A stretch of DNA of 64,000 nucleotides from Aureispira anguillae (GTDB lineage: Bacteria; Bacteroidota; Bacteroidia; Chitinophagales; Saprospiraceae). The notes under the pieces are model-generated. The model was not told where the DNA came from. It saw nothing but the letters and a program-made list of their open reading frames with translations, and searched no databases. Below, in pieces: positions 7,519 through 14,848 of the stretch; position 1 is the first letter of the stretch; every line of letters starts with the position of its first letter. Where the stretch lies: NCBI RefSeq assembly GCF_026000115.1, contig NZ_AP026867.1, forward strand, positions 1,581,501-1,645,500, given 5' to 3'. A program made the translations under genes and the position numbers.

Positions 7519-7758
7519 TTATTGAGGTGGAAAACGCTGCGCTATACGATTTGAAATTCTGCGGTGTTGATCAATCGCTTTGAGTTCTGCTATGATGGCT
7601 TTGTTTTGAGCCTTGACCGCTTGAATTTCTACCCTGACTGCTCGCACTTCTTCCTTGATGCTATTGGTAAACGAAGCGCTCACTTCATAGCTCAGTATAA
7701 AAGTGACGACCAGTAAGAGCGTTCCTCCAAAGAAGATCCGTTTTGTTATTCTGTTCAT
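7519..7758 (-). CDS. Small membrane protein with coiled coil, 79 aa
   Basis: An N-terminal basic residue cluster and a membrane helix (FFGGTLLLVVTFILSYEV) precede a short coiled coil (VRAVRVEIQAVKAQNKAII). Layout resembles the 84-aa neighbour. Such pairs sometimes act as spanins, holins or membrane anchors in phage-like elements, but there is no specific evidence for that here. Confidence 0.5.
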   Translation of the reverse strand: MNRITKRIFFGGTLLLVVTFILSYEVSASFTNSIKEEVRAVRVEIQAVKAQNKAIIAELKAIDQHRRISNRIAQRFPPQ

Positions 7759-7814
7759 AATATTGGTTTGATTTTTAGCGTTCTTTTATAGATTCATTAA
7801 AAATGGTATAGAAC

Positions 7815-8111
7815 TCAATCAAAACTATCCGCATCTTTTAAATTATCATCTCGATATGCCATGACCTGTTCAAGTCTAAAAAAGATCTTGCCCGTTTTGG
7901 TGTATTTTTGTCCCAATAACTTGCGATCTTGATTGTACTTTCTTATCGTTCTTGACTTCACCCCCAATAGGATCGCTGCTTCCTGAGAGGTGATTTTTAT
8001 CTTCGATAATATTTTAATACATGCTATCAGTTTATAGAATACCTTTTTTGCTGCTCTGTATTCTTCGATTTCTTTTCTAAGTTCGGCCTTGAGTTCTTCG
8101 ACCTCATTCAT
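7815..8111 (-). CDS. Helix-turn-helix DNA-binding protein (excisionase-like), 98 aa
   Basis: An N-terminal helix (about 1-35) precedes a compact MerR/excisionase-type winged helix: ITSQEAAILLGVKSRTIRKY, then KTGKIFFRLEQVMAYRDD, where the basic turn and FRLEQV strand fit the wing. This is the layout of small HTH_17-type proteins carried by Bacteroidota mobile elements as excision or transfer regulators. It lies near the promoter end of the leftward run, next to a second small regulator. It is a candidate to bind the dyad sites at 8758-8818 and at the tRNA end. Confidence 0.65.
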   Translation of the reverse strand: MNEVEELKAELRKEIEEYRAAKKVFYKLIACIKILSKIKITSQEAAILLGVKSRTIRKYNQDRKLLGQKYTKTGKIFFRLEQVMAYRDDNLKDADSFD

Positions 8112-8126
8112 GGGTCCTCCTTTTTT

Positions 8127-8408
8127 TTAGATATGCATTAATTTTTTGTATTCTCGTGCAGACAGCGAATCATAGCCCAACTCATACTCCTGAACCACCT
8201 CTTTTAAGTCAGCGCCCAAAATAGGGACGAGCTTTTGGATGGTGGGATAATCGAGCAGATTAGGATTTCTTAAGCGTAGGGTGGTCATGCGTTGACTTAA
8301 ACCCAATTGCTGCGGTAAACTCTTAAAATCTGCTGCGGATAAGGTATTGAGTACATGTTGGTAAAAACTACGATTGCGCTCTGTTGTCTTTGTCGTGTTT
8401 GTCTTCAT
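8127..8408 (-). CDS. Small phage-type DNA-binding regulator, 93 aa
   Basis: Residues about 25-70 read as a Cro/CI-like helix-turn-helix (DFKSLPQQLGLSQRMTTLRL, then YPTIQKLVPILG). It is the first gene of the leftward transcription unit and faces, across the 590-bp control region, the rightward CI-like repressor. That arrangement is the Cro/CI layout of temperate elements. Its own promoter is predicted at 8938-8969, which gives the transcript a leader of about 520 nt. Family membership beyond HTH is not recognised. Confidence 0.55.
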   Translation of the reverse strand: MKTNTTKTTERNRSFYQHVLNTLSAADFKSLPQQLGLSQRMTTLRLRNPNLLDYPTIQKLVPILGADLKEVVQEYELGYDSLSAREYKKLMHI

Positions 8409-8500
8409 TTGTTTGTGATTCGTTGTGTTTGGGCAAAGCTTCGCCTAACCGCCTTGGTGTGCAGTTGCCTTACTTTACTAGTTTTAATAATTGGTTTTTG

Positions 8501-8562
8501 CTCTAGCAAAGGGATTCGAACCCTCCAACTTTTTTAAGCCGCCTACCTTCTAAGGCGCTAGA
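8501..8562 (-). ncRNA. tRNA-like sequence, shortened (Leu-like)
   Basis: Leftward, TCTAGCG (from 8562) pairs with TGCTAGA (to 8502) as a 7-bp acceptor stem with one G-U, and a perfect T-arm (GAGGG, loop TTCGAAT, CCCTT) precedes the 3' strand. Between them only 30 nt remain, including GGTAGGCG and CTTAAAAAAG, which resemble the D-arm and TAA anticodon loop of tRNA-Leu; the variable arm is missing. At about 61 nt it is too short for a normal tRNA. Confidence 0.45.
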
Positions 8563-8589
8563 TCCATAGAAACACTCAACTTAACCTAT

Positions 8590-8695
8590 AAAGCACACCC
8601 TTTTGGTATGCATACTTAGCAGTTGGACGCTAGAAGTTGCCCTCTAGTCGTTGCGCCCTATCCCCATAGATGCAACAATACTTCCCAGTACGCCC
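8590..8695 (-). ncRNA. Hairpin-rich leader RNA
   Basis: Read leftward the segment folds into consecutive hairpins: GTACT/AGTAT (loop GGGA), GTTGC/GCAAC enclosing CTAT-GGGG-ATAG, CTAGA/TCTAG, and GCATACC/GGTGTGC. G-U pairs in the first and last support an RNA transcribed leftward. It lies inside the predicted 520-nt leader of the 93-aa regulator. No known riboswitch is recognised. Confidence 0.4.
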
Positions 8696-8736
8696 AATTT
8701 GATCCAACCTCCTTGATTGAATTTTAACCTTTTTCC

Positions 8737-8768
8737 TTTGCCTTTTCTTAACATTTTGTCTACATTTG
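8737..8768 (+). promoter_or_regulatory. Bacteroidota promoter for the CI-like repressor
   Basis: TTTG (8737-8740), 20 bp, then TACATTTG (8761-8768) match the phylum consensus TTTG-N19/20-TAnnTTTG exactly. Transcription would start near 8775, about 225 nt before the repressor start. The -7 element lies within the first dyad operator, so a protein bound there would block it. Confidence 0.65.
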
Positions 8769-8818
8769 TTGACATGCCCGTCTACATTGGTCTACATGGT
8801 CTACATTTGTTGACATGC
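8758..8818 (+). repeat. Repeated dyad operators GTCTAC-ATTT-GTTGAC
   Basis: The 20-mer GTCTACATTTGTTGACATGC occurs perfectly at 8758-8777 and 8799-8818, with two partial units (GTCTACATTG at 8780, GTCTACATG at 8790) between. Each full unit is an imperfect inverted repeat (GTCTAC and GTTGAC, 4-bp spacer), as expected for a dimeric HTH protein. A further copy, 19 of 20 bases, lies beside the tRNA attachment end at 16415-16434. Confidence 0.75.
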
Positions 8819-8937
8819 TTTTGTTAAGAAAGTGTTAACATTATAAAACCCTATTTCTTTAAAATTTTTGGCTTTTTGGTTTGAATTTATTTTTCTTTAA
8901 AGTGTTTTTATTTACATGCTTAATCACTTTGATAAAA

Positions 8938-8969
8938 CAAATATAGGTTTTAGACTCCATAAAGTCAAA
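8938..8969 (-). promoter_or_regulatory. Bacteroidota promoter for the leftward run
   Basis: On the minus strand, TTTG (8969-8966), 20 bp, then TATATTTG (8945-8938) match the consensus exactly. The predicted start near 8931 gives a leader of about 520 nt before the 93-aa regulator, passing through the dyad operators and the hairpins. Confidence 0.6.
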
Positions 8970-8998
8970 TTTAATGGCGTTTAAAACCTCAATGAATT

Positions 8999-9364
8999 GT
9001 GATGATTATCTCCAGAATTTTGCAAATAATTGAATTAAAGGGAATTAGTAAGAGGAAGTTTTATTTAAAAACTGGACTTTCCAATGGTTTTTTGGATAAA
9101 CAAAGAGATATAGGTGTAAGTAAAGTAGAAAATATACTCCAAGCTTACCCCGATGTAAATCCAATGTGGCTCTTGTTGGGAAAAGGTGATATTTTTATGG
9201 AGGATAAAGACGATAGTGTTTTACAAAAGATTACTCAAGCAGATCAAAAGGAAGATATTGAACACCTAAGAAAAGAAATAGAGCACTTAAACGAAAAGCT
9301 AAAAGAAAAGGAGGAACGATTAAAAGATAAAGAAGAGATTATTCGATTAATGAAGAGTCGGTAA
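8999..9364 (+). CDS. CI-like phage repressor with coiled-coil tail, 121 aa
   Basis: Residues 1-68 match the N-terminal HTH of Bacteroidota phage repressors: RILQIIELKGISKRKFYLKT, GLSNGFLDK, and the signature YPDVNPMWLLLGKGDIFM. The S24 peptidase domain of LexA/CI types is absent; instead the C-terminus (about 75-121) is a highly charged coiled coil (HLRKEIEHLNEKLKEKEE), probably for oligomerisation. It is transcribed rightward, opposite to the 93-aa regulator, from a promoter that overlaps the dyad operators, so autoregulation is likely. Lacking a peptidase domain, it would not be self-cleaved in the SOS response. Confidence 0.8.
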   Translation: MMIISRILQIIELKGISKRKFYLKTGLSNGFLDKQRDIGVSKVENILQAYPDVNPMWLLLGKGDIFMEDKDDSVLQKITQADQKEDIEHLRKEIEHLNEKLKEKEERLKDKEEIIRLMKSR

Positions 9365-9558
9365 TAAGAAAGCATTTTTGCTTTTTTTTGCCTCAGTATA
9401 TAATTATTTAAATTATACTATTTTTTATAAAAAATTAACATCTAGCACTCAAAAAAATGTAGATAGTAGAAAGGCTGAGATAAAGCTGTATCATTAATAA
9501 ACAAGAAGCAAGTCTCCAACCAATAATTAACAAGAAGCTTAAAACTAAATCAATTTAT

Positions 9559-10386
9559 ATGGATGATAATAATTTACCTTATCTAGTAAAAAAAATCAAC
9601 ACTCTTTCAGATGAAATTCAAAGTAGGTTCTACGAATACATTTCAGGTAATTTAACCCCCCCTTTTACTTTTTATGAAGAAGAAATGCCTAACTATATTG
9701 AATTTTGGATAGAAGAATCTACTAAAAATTTGTATTACCTCATACTTACCTTTCTAGAGAAAAAAGGACTTAGTGAAACATATAAAACTTTTAAAGAAAA
9801 ATTTTCAGATAGAATAGATAAGACAAAAAATTTACTAGAAAACAAAATATATCACCCAGAAAACACTTATGAATCTGTAATGGTTATTAGTTTTTTTCAG
9901 TTCTTAGATGCATTTCCAGAATTTGATGGAAGAGAAAAAAACGTTGATGTTTTAAAAAAATTGAATAATATTCTCGAAAATACAAACAATATTATTAAAA
10001 AGCTTCAAGTGATAGTAAATAGGGAAGAAGATATTTATAAAGCTGTTCGCTGGGTTATAGAATTGTACTTTCCTAGTGTGAAAGCCGTTGGAAAAGCCTC
10101 TTTTATACAACAATTTAAAAGTTATCACCCTGATATACTAATTCCTGAGTTAAAAACAGCAATAGAATACAAGTATATCAAGACATCAAAAGAAAATATT
10201 ATTGAGAATTATATTGATCAAATTAAAACTGATTCAGATAATTATACTGGTGACTCTCGCTTTAATAACTTCATTGCTGTAATCCATCTAAAGGATGTGA
10301 CTATTGCTACACCTGATAGAATAAAAACATGTTGGGAAACAAAAAAATTTCCAAAAAATTGGAATTTAATTATATCTCTAAATTAA
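9559..10386 (+). CDS. PD-(D/E)XK nuclease-like protein, 275 aa
   Basis: The C-terminal third contains a PD-(D/E)XK core: HPDILIPELKTAIEYKYIK (Asp, then Glu-Tyr-Lys) followed by the helix NYIDQIKTDSDNY and a strand FNNFIAVIHL. A preceding helix (VRWVIELYFPSV) is where such nucleases begin. The N-terminal 150 residues are helical and unrecognised. It follows the repressor on the same strand after a 190-bp AT-rich gap and is convergent with the HNH/ATPase/methylase operon, ending 60 bp from it. Composition is more AT-rich than the chromosomal genes. Likely an accessory defence or abortive-infection nuclease; the substrate is unknown. Confidence 0.6.
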   Translation: MDDNNLPYLVKKINTLSDEIQSRFYEYISGNLTPPFTFYEEEMPNYIEFWIEESTKNLYYLILTFLEKKGLSETYKTFKEKFSDRIDKTKNLLENKIYHPENTYESVMVISFFQFLDAFPEFDGREKNVDVLKKLNNILENTNNIIKKLQVIVNREEDIYKAVRWVIELYFPSVKAVGKASFIQQFKSYHPDILIPELKTAIEYKYIKTSKENIIENYIDQIKTDSDNYTGDSRFNNFIAVIHLKDVTIATPDRIKTCWETKKFPKNWNLIISLN

Positions 10387-10445
10387 TAAAATTACTATTA
10401 GGAAAGTTTATAATGAATATAACATAAAAGAACATGCTTAGAATA

Positions 10446-11255
10446 CTATTGAGTCAGTTCTTTTATAATCTTATTTAACCAACCTTGTGTTATAGCATAA
10501 CGCCTAAAGGCTAGAAATTGATTTTTTTTATCTTGGGAATCTCTTACGAATTTTTGAACTATCGTATAAATTTTTGTGCGAACTATATGGGGTAAAGTCG
10601 ATTTTTCATTTAAGATGGCTCGTATGTCATTTCTAAAACTATTCAAAATAGATCTTCTCTCGTCATTTAATGGAATTCTATCTATTTTACAATATTCTAT
10701 AGTATATGAGAATCGAGGATCATTTGATTTTATTATTCCATTCTCTTCAAATTGTATATTTCCTAGAGGCTCTGTTACCTCTGGATTCACCATCATGGGG
10801 ATTTCAATTGCATCATAATTACTGGAACTTTGGTTTATTAATTTAAGATTTTTATAACTAAAAGCAAAAGTTGCAGAGGTTCCATTAAGTTTAAAATTTA
10901 CGCCTTTATATTGATTACAAGATGAGCACGAATACAAAAGGTTATCCCATGAATATGCTAGCCAATAATATGTAGTTTTAGGTCTATAATGTTCTACATG
11001 ATATTGTTCAACTTTCCACTCACAAAATGCGCATTTCCCATTATAAATATTATTTAAAGCTTCCTTTATATCTTTAATTTTATAGCGATTATTATATAGA
11101 GGTTTATCTACATATTTACCTTTTCTTATGAGTTCTAATCTTCTTGTATGAGTAGTTCTAGGAGGACGAGGAATTTTTCCATCTGTAAAGTTTACTGTAA
11201 TTGGAATTCTGAGAGATAGAGGAACTTTTGTTATGTCTTTTTCTATTTTTATCAT
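10446..11255 (-). CDS. HNH endonuclease of PtuB/TIGR02646 type, 269 aa
   Basis: The core HNH module is clear: CAFCEWK (Cys75, Cys78), HVEHYRPK (His89), YYWLAYSWDNLLYSC and CSSCNQYKG (Cys110, Cys113, Asn114). The spacing and the HYRPK...WLAY.WDNLL..C..CN..K pattern are typical of PtuB of Septu and of the HNH effector of retron Ec78. The four cysteines bind structural zinc and His89 should be the catalytic base. It is the last gene of a three-gene leftward operon and starts one base after the ATPase stop. In Septu, PtuB cuts DNA or tRNA when licensed by the PtuA ATPase; the target here is unknown. Confidence 0.8.
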   Translation of the reverse strand: MIKIEKDITKVPLSLRIPITVNFTDGKIPRPPRTTHTRRLELIRKGKYVDKPLYNNRYKIKDIKEALNNIYNGKCAFCEWKVEQYHVEHYRPKTTYYWLAYSWDNLLYSCSSCNQYKGVNFKLNGTSATFAFSYKNLKLINQSSSNYDAIEIPMMVNPEVTEPLGNIQFEENGIIKSNDPRFSYTIEYCKIDRIPLNDERRSILNSFRNDIRAILNEKSTLPHIVRTKIYTIVQKFVRDSQDKKNQFLAFRRYAITQGWLNKIIKELTQ

Positions 11256-11256
11256 A

Positions 11257-13020
11257 TTATCCTAATTCTTCATCTATAATATTTTGGATTAATGAGTCTA
11301 TTTCATTATCAGAAATAAATGTTTCTCCTTTTTCTTTCCGTTCACTCAGCATATCTTCTAATTTCTTATTAATTTTATAAAGTAGATAGGTTTGACTGGT
11401 ATCAGAATTATTATTATTAGTATCTAATCTTGAGTCCTCTAAACCAAATAAAGGAGATGTTAACAAAGTATTAATCATCAAATGATTTAAATCTTTTCTG
11501 TAGTAAGGAGCGCTTACTCTTGTTTTTCCATCATTGGAATTTCTAAATACTCTATAAATGATAGCATCATTAGAAGCTCCTTGGATAATAGTTGGGCTAT
11601 GAGTTGTAAACATAAATTGAATATTAGGTAGTAGTTTACGTAGTTTTTCAGCTAAAGATCTTTGCCATTTTGGGTGCAAATGAAGATCAATTTCATCAAC
11701 TAAAACTATTCCATGTAATTCTTCAATATTTTTAGTTTCAGGTTGATTTTTTAAGAGACGAGAAAGTAGATCGGATATAAAAATAATAATACTTTTATAG
11801 CCTTCAGAAAGCTGATCAAAATTTAGGATTGTTCCCTTTTCTTCAAAGGTAACACCTCGACCATCTACGCTTATTTTGACGTTTTTTTCAAGAAGATTAT
11901 GAAATATTTTTTCTAAACTAGAAACAGAAAGAGAACTTTGTTGATTTTCTTTTGATGTACCTAAACTAAGTTCTAGATATTTTTGATGTTTTAACCAAGA
12001 AACAGGGTTAGTTAAAGTTTGATTATTATCAAAAAGAGACATAAAACCATATTCCTCTGGATCATCTGTTGAATATCTTCCTCGGTGGGTTCCATAGGCT
12101 AAAAAGTTATTTAAAAATCCTACATTTTTTTTCGCATATACTTTGTTTCTATCATCAATTCCTATTAACTCCATTCTTTTATTATTTTTGATAATATCAA
12201 CAACTTTTCCAGTTTTTTCTTTATTCATCTCATTTACAATGAGGTGTCTATTGAAAGCAAGATAAATAGCCATTAAGATTAGAGATTTACCATCTCCATT
12301 TTCTCCTAAAAAATAAACCTCTTTAGCCCCCTCTATATCTTTTAAATTTACATCTTCTACAGAAAAGAAATTTGATATATGAACAGCATCAATGAAGCTA
12401 CTTCTAACTACTTTTATGCCCTCCAGCCAATCTTTAAATTGGGTTTTAGAAACGCTAAGAGCTTTATAAAAATCATTAGCATAACAAATGGCATAAAATT
12501 CAGATTGCGTTGGTTTACGTTTTAACAATCTAGTAATTCTTTCTTCTAAAACTTGTTTAAATAACTTCCCAACGTAAAGATTTTGAAATATTGGTGTAAA
12601 ATCATAAGGTACTTTATCTTCTCTTCTTAAAAAAGGAGCAGCAGCACCAGATTCAATTAAAGCACTCCTTATATTTGTATATTGTTTTCCATTTTCAATA
12701 GTAAATACGCCTTTCATATTTCCTTCAGAGTATTTATTCGCAAATGAAGCTATAATATCACCGTGAGTAAATAATACACAAAAGAGTGCAAAAAGAGATT
12801 TTTCTTTAGGATGGTTTTGGATTTCGAGCCAATAATCAGGTAAAGGGTCTTTAAGAGAATTTACCCCAAGAAAAGATCTAAGGATGGGTTCATCTATTTT
12901 AGCTTCTTGCTTTTTAAATTTATAAAGTGTTTCTTTATCATATACAACATCCATTACTTGAACTATATCATATTTAGTCCACGATGTTTTTAGTTTTGAA
13001 AAATCTACATCTACTAGCAT
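11257..13020 (-). CDS. AAA/ABC-type ATPase (PtuA-like) with extra N-terminal domain, 587 aa
   Basis: An ABC/SMC-like ATPase: Walker A GENGDGKS at 239-246, a signature-like LSEGYKS, Walker B with catalytic Glu in GIVLVDEIDLHLHP, and an H-loop FTTHSPTI. These mark the AAA15/21 group that includes PtuA, RloA and OLD ATPases. Unlike a typical PtuA, whose Walker A is near the N-terminus, about 200 residues precede the ATPase core; that region has no motif I recognise and may be a sensor or DNA-binding domain. The gene is sandwiched in the operon (2 bases after the methylase, 1 base before the HNH gene), so the three products probably act as one complex. No TOPRIM domain is seen, which argues against OLD. 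Confidence 0.8.
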   Translation of the reverse strand: MLVDVDFSKLKTSWTKYDIVQVMDVVYDKETLYKFKKQEAKIDEPILRSFLGVNSLKDPLPDYWLEIQNHPKEKSLFALFCVLFTHGDIIASFANKYSEGNMKGVFTIENGKQYTNIRSALIESGAAAPFLRREDKVPYDFTPIFQNLYVGKLFKQVLEERITRLLKRKPTQSEFYAICYANDFYKALSVSKTQFKDWLEGIKVVRSSFIDAVHISNFFSVEDVNLKDIEGAKEVYFLGENGDGKSLILMAIYLAFNRHLIVNEMNKEKTGKVVDIIKNNKRMELIGIDDRNKVYAKKNVGFLNNFLAYGTHRGRYSTDDPEEYGFMSLFDNNQTLTNPVSWLKHQKYLELSLGTSKENQQSSLSVSSLEKIFHNLLEKNVKISVDGRGVTFEEKGTILNFDQLSEGYKSIIIFISDLLSRLLKNQPETKNIEELHGIVLVDEIDLHLHPKWQRSLAEKLRKLLPNIQFMFTTHSPTIIQGASNDAIIYRVFRNSNDGKTRVSAPYYRKDLNHLMINTLLTSPLFGLEDSRLDTNNNNSDTSQTYLLYKINKKLEDMLSERKEKGETFISDNEIDSLIQNIIDEELG

Positions 13021-13022
13021 AA

Positions 13023-14222
13023 CTATATTGGTCTTGCAATAATCAAATATTCTTTAACTTCCCTTGATTTATCTTCAGATCTCCCCATTGTACTATGAGT
13101 GTAATCAACAGCTTTTGAATGTACAATGTATTCATTTTTAAAAATTTTTGTTGCTATATTTAGTATCTGTTCTAAAGAAATCATTCCATTATTACTATAA
13201 CTTAGTATAAGTTTTGAGTTCTTTCTTTTTATTTTCTCAAACATTACTTCAAAAGCCCCAATAACTTCTGTCCTTTTACAAAATGGAGATTGATGTCGAT
13301 CGGTTCTATATCGTCCTTTAAATAGAACCTCAGGATAATCATACTTAACTAATGTTTCTAATACGTGGTAAAATCGAGAATAATGGACAAAGGCATAGGG
13401 AGGGTCAGCATATACTAGAGTACCTTTAGGAATAATATCTAAGCAATCTCTGTAATCTAGAGAAGTTATTACATGGTTAAATTTATTAGACTCTATTGAT
13501 TCTATTAGTTCAATAAGCTTTTTCCTAAAATATGGAAGTATTTCTTTTCTACGATATATAATAATATCCTTCATAGATGCTATATTGTTTGCATCTCGAT
13601 ATTGAGCATAATGTCCTGTGCTTTGTGCATTATATGCCATTGCAAACATTAAGCTAGAAAGTATTGGATAATAAGCAGGTGATTTAATGTATTTTTCTGC
13701 CGCTGCTCTTAATCCATCAATCCATAAACATTGTTCAAATGACCAATATGTGCCAGAATAGTTCTTAATAAATAGAAAATGTTTGGTGTTTTTAAAATCA
13801 GTATTGATTAGTTCTTGCTGCTGTTTTTCTATTATATTAAATTCGTCTAGAGACATTTCTATTGTATAATCAAAAACTAAATGAGGATATAATTTTTTAA
13901 TTTTATCAACATGATTTTGAGCTAATTTCACTACATCATTTATTAAGTTTTTAAATTCAATTGAATCATAATTTCCAAGATATGTTTTTGATAGAATAGC
14001 TGAGTATTTTTGAATATCATTTGAATGCATTGTTGCAGAATGACCTAAAGAACCACTTAAAACACTTGTTCCTGCAAATAAATCACATATATTTTCTCCT
14101 TCGTATATTTCATTAATAGAATCTCCTAAGTATGCCAAGAGTTTTCGTTTTGATCCCATATATTTTATAATATGGGGAACTTCTAATTTATAATCTATTG
14201 TGTGTATGTGTTGTTGATCCAA
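13023..14222 (-). CDS. D12-class adenine DNA methyltransferase, 399 aa
   Basis: N-terminal KYMGSKRKLL and CDLFAGTSVLSGSL form motifs X and I, and YADPPYAFVHYSRFY (DPPY at 273-276) is an intact catalytic motif IV for adenine N6 methylation. The family resembles solitary and type II/III-associated D12 enzymes. Translation starts at a TTG (14222); the only nearby ATG (codon 22) would cut into the SAM-binding motif. It is the first gene of an operon with the ATPase and HNH nuclease, suggesting that host DNA is marked and the ATPase-nuclease pair restricts unmarked DNA. A 21-bp perfect inverted repeat lies 60 bp upstream. Confidence 0.85.
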   Translation of the reverse strand: MDQQHIHTIDYKLEVPHIIKYMGSKRKLLAYLGDSINEIYEGENICDLFAGTSVLSGSLGHSATMHSNDIQKYSAILSKTYLGNYDSIEFKNLINDVVKLAQNHVDKIKKLYPHLVFDYTIEMSLDEFNIIEKQQQELINTDFKNTKHFLFIKNYSGTYWSFEQCLWIDGLRAAAEKYIKSPAYYPILSSLMFAMAYNAQSTGHYAQYRDANNIASMKDIIIYRRKEILPYFRKKLIELIESIESNKFNHVITSLDYRDCLDIIPKGTLVYADPPYAFVHYSRFYHVLETLVKYDYPEVLFKGRYRTDRHQSPFCKRTEVIGAFEVMFEKIKRKNSKLILSYSNNGMISLEQILNIATKIFKNEYIVHSKAVDYTHSTMGRSEDKSREVKEYLIIARPI

Positions 14223-14280
14223 TATATTTATTTTTTGCTCTTAAAAAACAATATGATTAAAAAATATTCTAAAATTAAAC

Positions 14281-14327
14281 TTTACACTAAAAAAAATAAA
14301 CCATGCGTTTATTTTTTTTAGTGTAAA
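14281..14327. repeat. Perfect 21-bp inverted repeat upstream of the methylase operon
   Basis: Arms 14281-14301 and 14307-14327 are perfect complements (TTTACACT-A8-TAAAC), with a 5-bp spacer CATGC. It sits 59 bp upstream of the methylase start. It could be a terminator isolating the operon, an attenuator, or an operator; the A8/T8 blocks in both directions suit a bidirectional terminator. Confidence 0.7.
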
Positions 14328-14644
14328 AATAAAAACATAAAGATACTTAATTGAGGAGATTTTGCATTAATTTTTAATTTTTGTTTTAAATATTTTTAAA
14401 GTATAATTTAAAGTCTTTTTTTACAAATTCAGTATATAATTGACGGCATTAAGTAAAAAGTTGAAGGATAAAAAATGAAACTTATCTCAGAGATTTTTAA
14501 AGAAAAAAAAGTATATAGAATATTTATATTTTTTTTGTTTTGTGTAATCTTGTCAATTGATTAATAAAAAGATAAAAGCTATCTTTTACGTAACAATTTT
14601 GAAGTAAACTAACGAAGTTGTTTAAGAACGTTGTTGATTTGCGA

Positions 14645-14763
14645 GATCAAAACTAGCGGTTATCGGGCAAAGCTCGTTTTTTTGTTTCGTAGCTGGAAAC
14701 TATGAGGCAGAAAATAGCTGTCGACCCGATGGCTGCTATGGTTATATTGGAGGTTTTAAGATC
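14645..14763 (+). ncRNA. Structured RNA candidate between integrase and defence operon
   Basis: On the plus strand, 14654-14667 pairs along all 14 positions with 14725-14738, including three G-U pairs that would be mismatches on the other strand. It closes a junction of three hairpins: CAAA/TTTG, CGTAG-(CTGGAAA)-CTATG at 14688-14704 and GGCAG-(AAAATAG)-CTGTC at 14706-14722. An outer GATC-AAAAC / GTTTT-AA-GATC pairing extends it. The overall cloverleaf and the CTGGAAA loop, identical to a tRNA-Ser(GGA) anticodon loop, look tRNA-like, but there is no T-loop. It is richer in GC than its surroundings and has no coding potential. Confidence 0.5.
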
Positions 14764-14848
14764 ATCTTTAAACAATTTCAACTAGTATATGTTTAGGAAT
14801 AATGAAAAGTGAAAAGAACTGTATTTGATACCGTTTCAATCTTAAGTG

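Larger units (their letters stand above)
8409..8998. promoter_or_regulatory. Control region between the leftward run and the repressor
   Basis: This 590-bp gap without a gene contains, from left to right: a tRNA-like segment, a series of hairpins, a rightward promoter overlapping repeated dyad operators, and a leftward promoter. The two promoters point toward each other's start, so their transcripts overlap by about 150 nt and could interfere. This is the most likely lysogeny-like switch of the element. Confidence 0.6.

Noticed and set aside
7219-7758. Spanin or holin pair
   Set aside because: Both proteins have one helix and a coiled coil, but there is no lipobox, endolysin or other lysis gene nearby.
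11257-13020. OLD-family nuclease (Gabija-like GajA)
   Set aside because: The ATPase lacks a TOPRIM segment after Walker B, and its partner is an HNH protein, not a UvrD-like helicase.
10446-14763. Retron system (RNA plus PtuAB effectors)
   Set aside because: No reverse transcriptase gene or partial frame is present near the HNH/ATPase pair or the RNA candidate, so a retron cannot be claimed.
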